A DNA stretch of 47,073 nt from Cyclobacteriaceae bacterium. GTDB lineage: Bacteria > Bacteroidota > Bacteroidia > Cytophagales > Cyclobacteriaceae. The DNA is taken from assembly GCA_020436165.1 (NCBI GenBank), contig JAGQYI010000008.1, positions 1 through 47,073 of the forward strand, read 5' to 3'. Below, piece by piece: positions 46,977 through 47,073 of this stretch. The number at the start of each line of letters is the position of its first letter. Within the stretch, counting starts at the first letter, position 1. Both the position numbers and the translations under genes were made by a program. The notes under the pieces are model-generated. The model had not been told where the DNA came from. It saw only the letters and a list, made by a program, of their open reading frames with translations, and searched no databases.

Positions 46977-47073
46977 TTTAAGCATTTTTCTCTGAAAGCT
47001 CTTGGCGCATGCGCCAAGAGCTTTCAGAGAAAAATGCTTAAATTACTTCAACCAAGCATTATACATCCATAGA
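46946..47073. repeat. Perfect 128-bp inverted repeat at window end
   Basis: Arms 46946-47009 and 47010-47073 are perfect reverse complements, 64 bp each, meeting at CTTGGCGCA/TGCGCCAAG. The left arm includes the last 28 bases of dps coding sequence plus stop, so the right arm is dps in reverse. The central part may be a natural terminator stem; the rest looks like a fold-back artefact at a contig end. Confidence 0.95.

Overview
The window comes from a member of the Bacteroidota, most likely a Cytophagales-like marine or soil bacterium. Four signs support this. Several promoters have the Bacteroidota form (TTTG, 19-20 nt, TAnnTTTG), seen ahead of dpp4, atpD and dps. A large surface protein ends in a type IX secretion (Por) sorting domain. 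PD40/OmpA envelope proteins and a membrane-tethered TPR-LuxR regulator are typical of the phylum. atpD-atpC stand apart from the rest of the ATP synthase genes. No rRNA, tRNA, CRISPR array or intact insertion sequence was seen.

Layout. 1-4234: the 3' end of pyruvate carboxylase, an AT-rich TPR membrane protein and a long acyl-CoA oxidase-like dehydrogenase. 4235-4686: non-coding, with nested inverted repeats resembling a dispersed element. 4687-8162: a DUF2461 protein divergent from an ElaA-type acetyltransferase, then a secreted dipeptidyl peptidase IV. 8163-8727: no gene, but a convincing candidate structured RNA of about 325 nt ending in a strong terminator. 8728-16053: an AGCS amino-acid/Na+ symporter, two OmpA-family envelope proteins, a MazG-like pyrophosphohydrolase, an aldehyde dehydrogenase, a possible TerB-like protein and a secreted lipocalin-like protein. 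16214-18665: copper ATPase CopA with a small HMA copper-binding protein. 18912-25244: an unusually long pyruvate:ferredoxin oxidoreductase, a small Cys-rich HEPN-like protein and an orphan sensor kinase. 25345-27117: atpD-atpC. 27181-32517, minus strand: a Crp-family regulator followed by a 31-codon membrane peptide, a DUF481 outer-membrane protein, and a prfC / secreted protein / methyltransferase / pseudouridine synthase operon.

32653-38181: a TPR-LuxR regulator, a palindrome-bearing intergenic region, a 1129-residue BspA-like T9SS surface protein and a lipoprotein. 38420-41255: dnaK, a VapBC-like PIN toxin-antitoxin pair, and then a second copy of the last codons of dnaK with its own terminator. 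This is the most striking feature of the window. It looks like a toxin-antitoxin cassette inserted at the 3' end of dnaK that carried a replacement tail and left the old one behind as a scar. 41324-46435: a serine hydrolase, then a 5-oxoprolinase operon (pxpABC) led by an Nramp-fold transporter that lacks the metal-binding motifs and so may import an organic substrate such as 5-oxoproline. 46536-46976: dps. The last 128 bp are a perfect inverted repeat that mirrors the end of dps, most likely an assembly fold-back at a contig end.

Functionally the window is mostly core and central metabolism, envelope and stress genes. The accessory signals are the dnaK-linked toxin-antitoxin module, the unexplained RNA, the enlarged PFOR and the repeat-like intergenic DNA.
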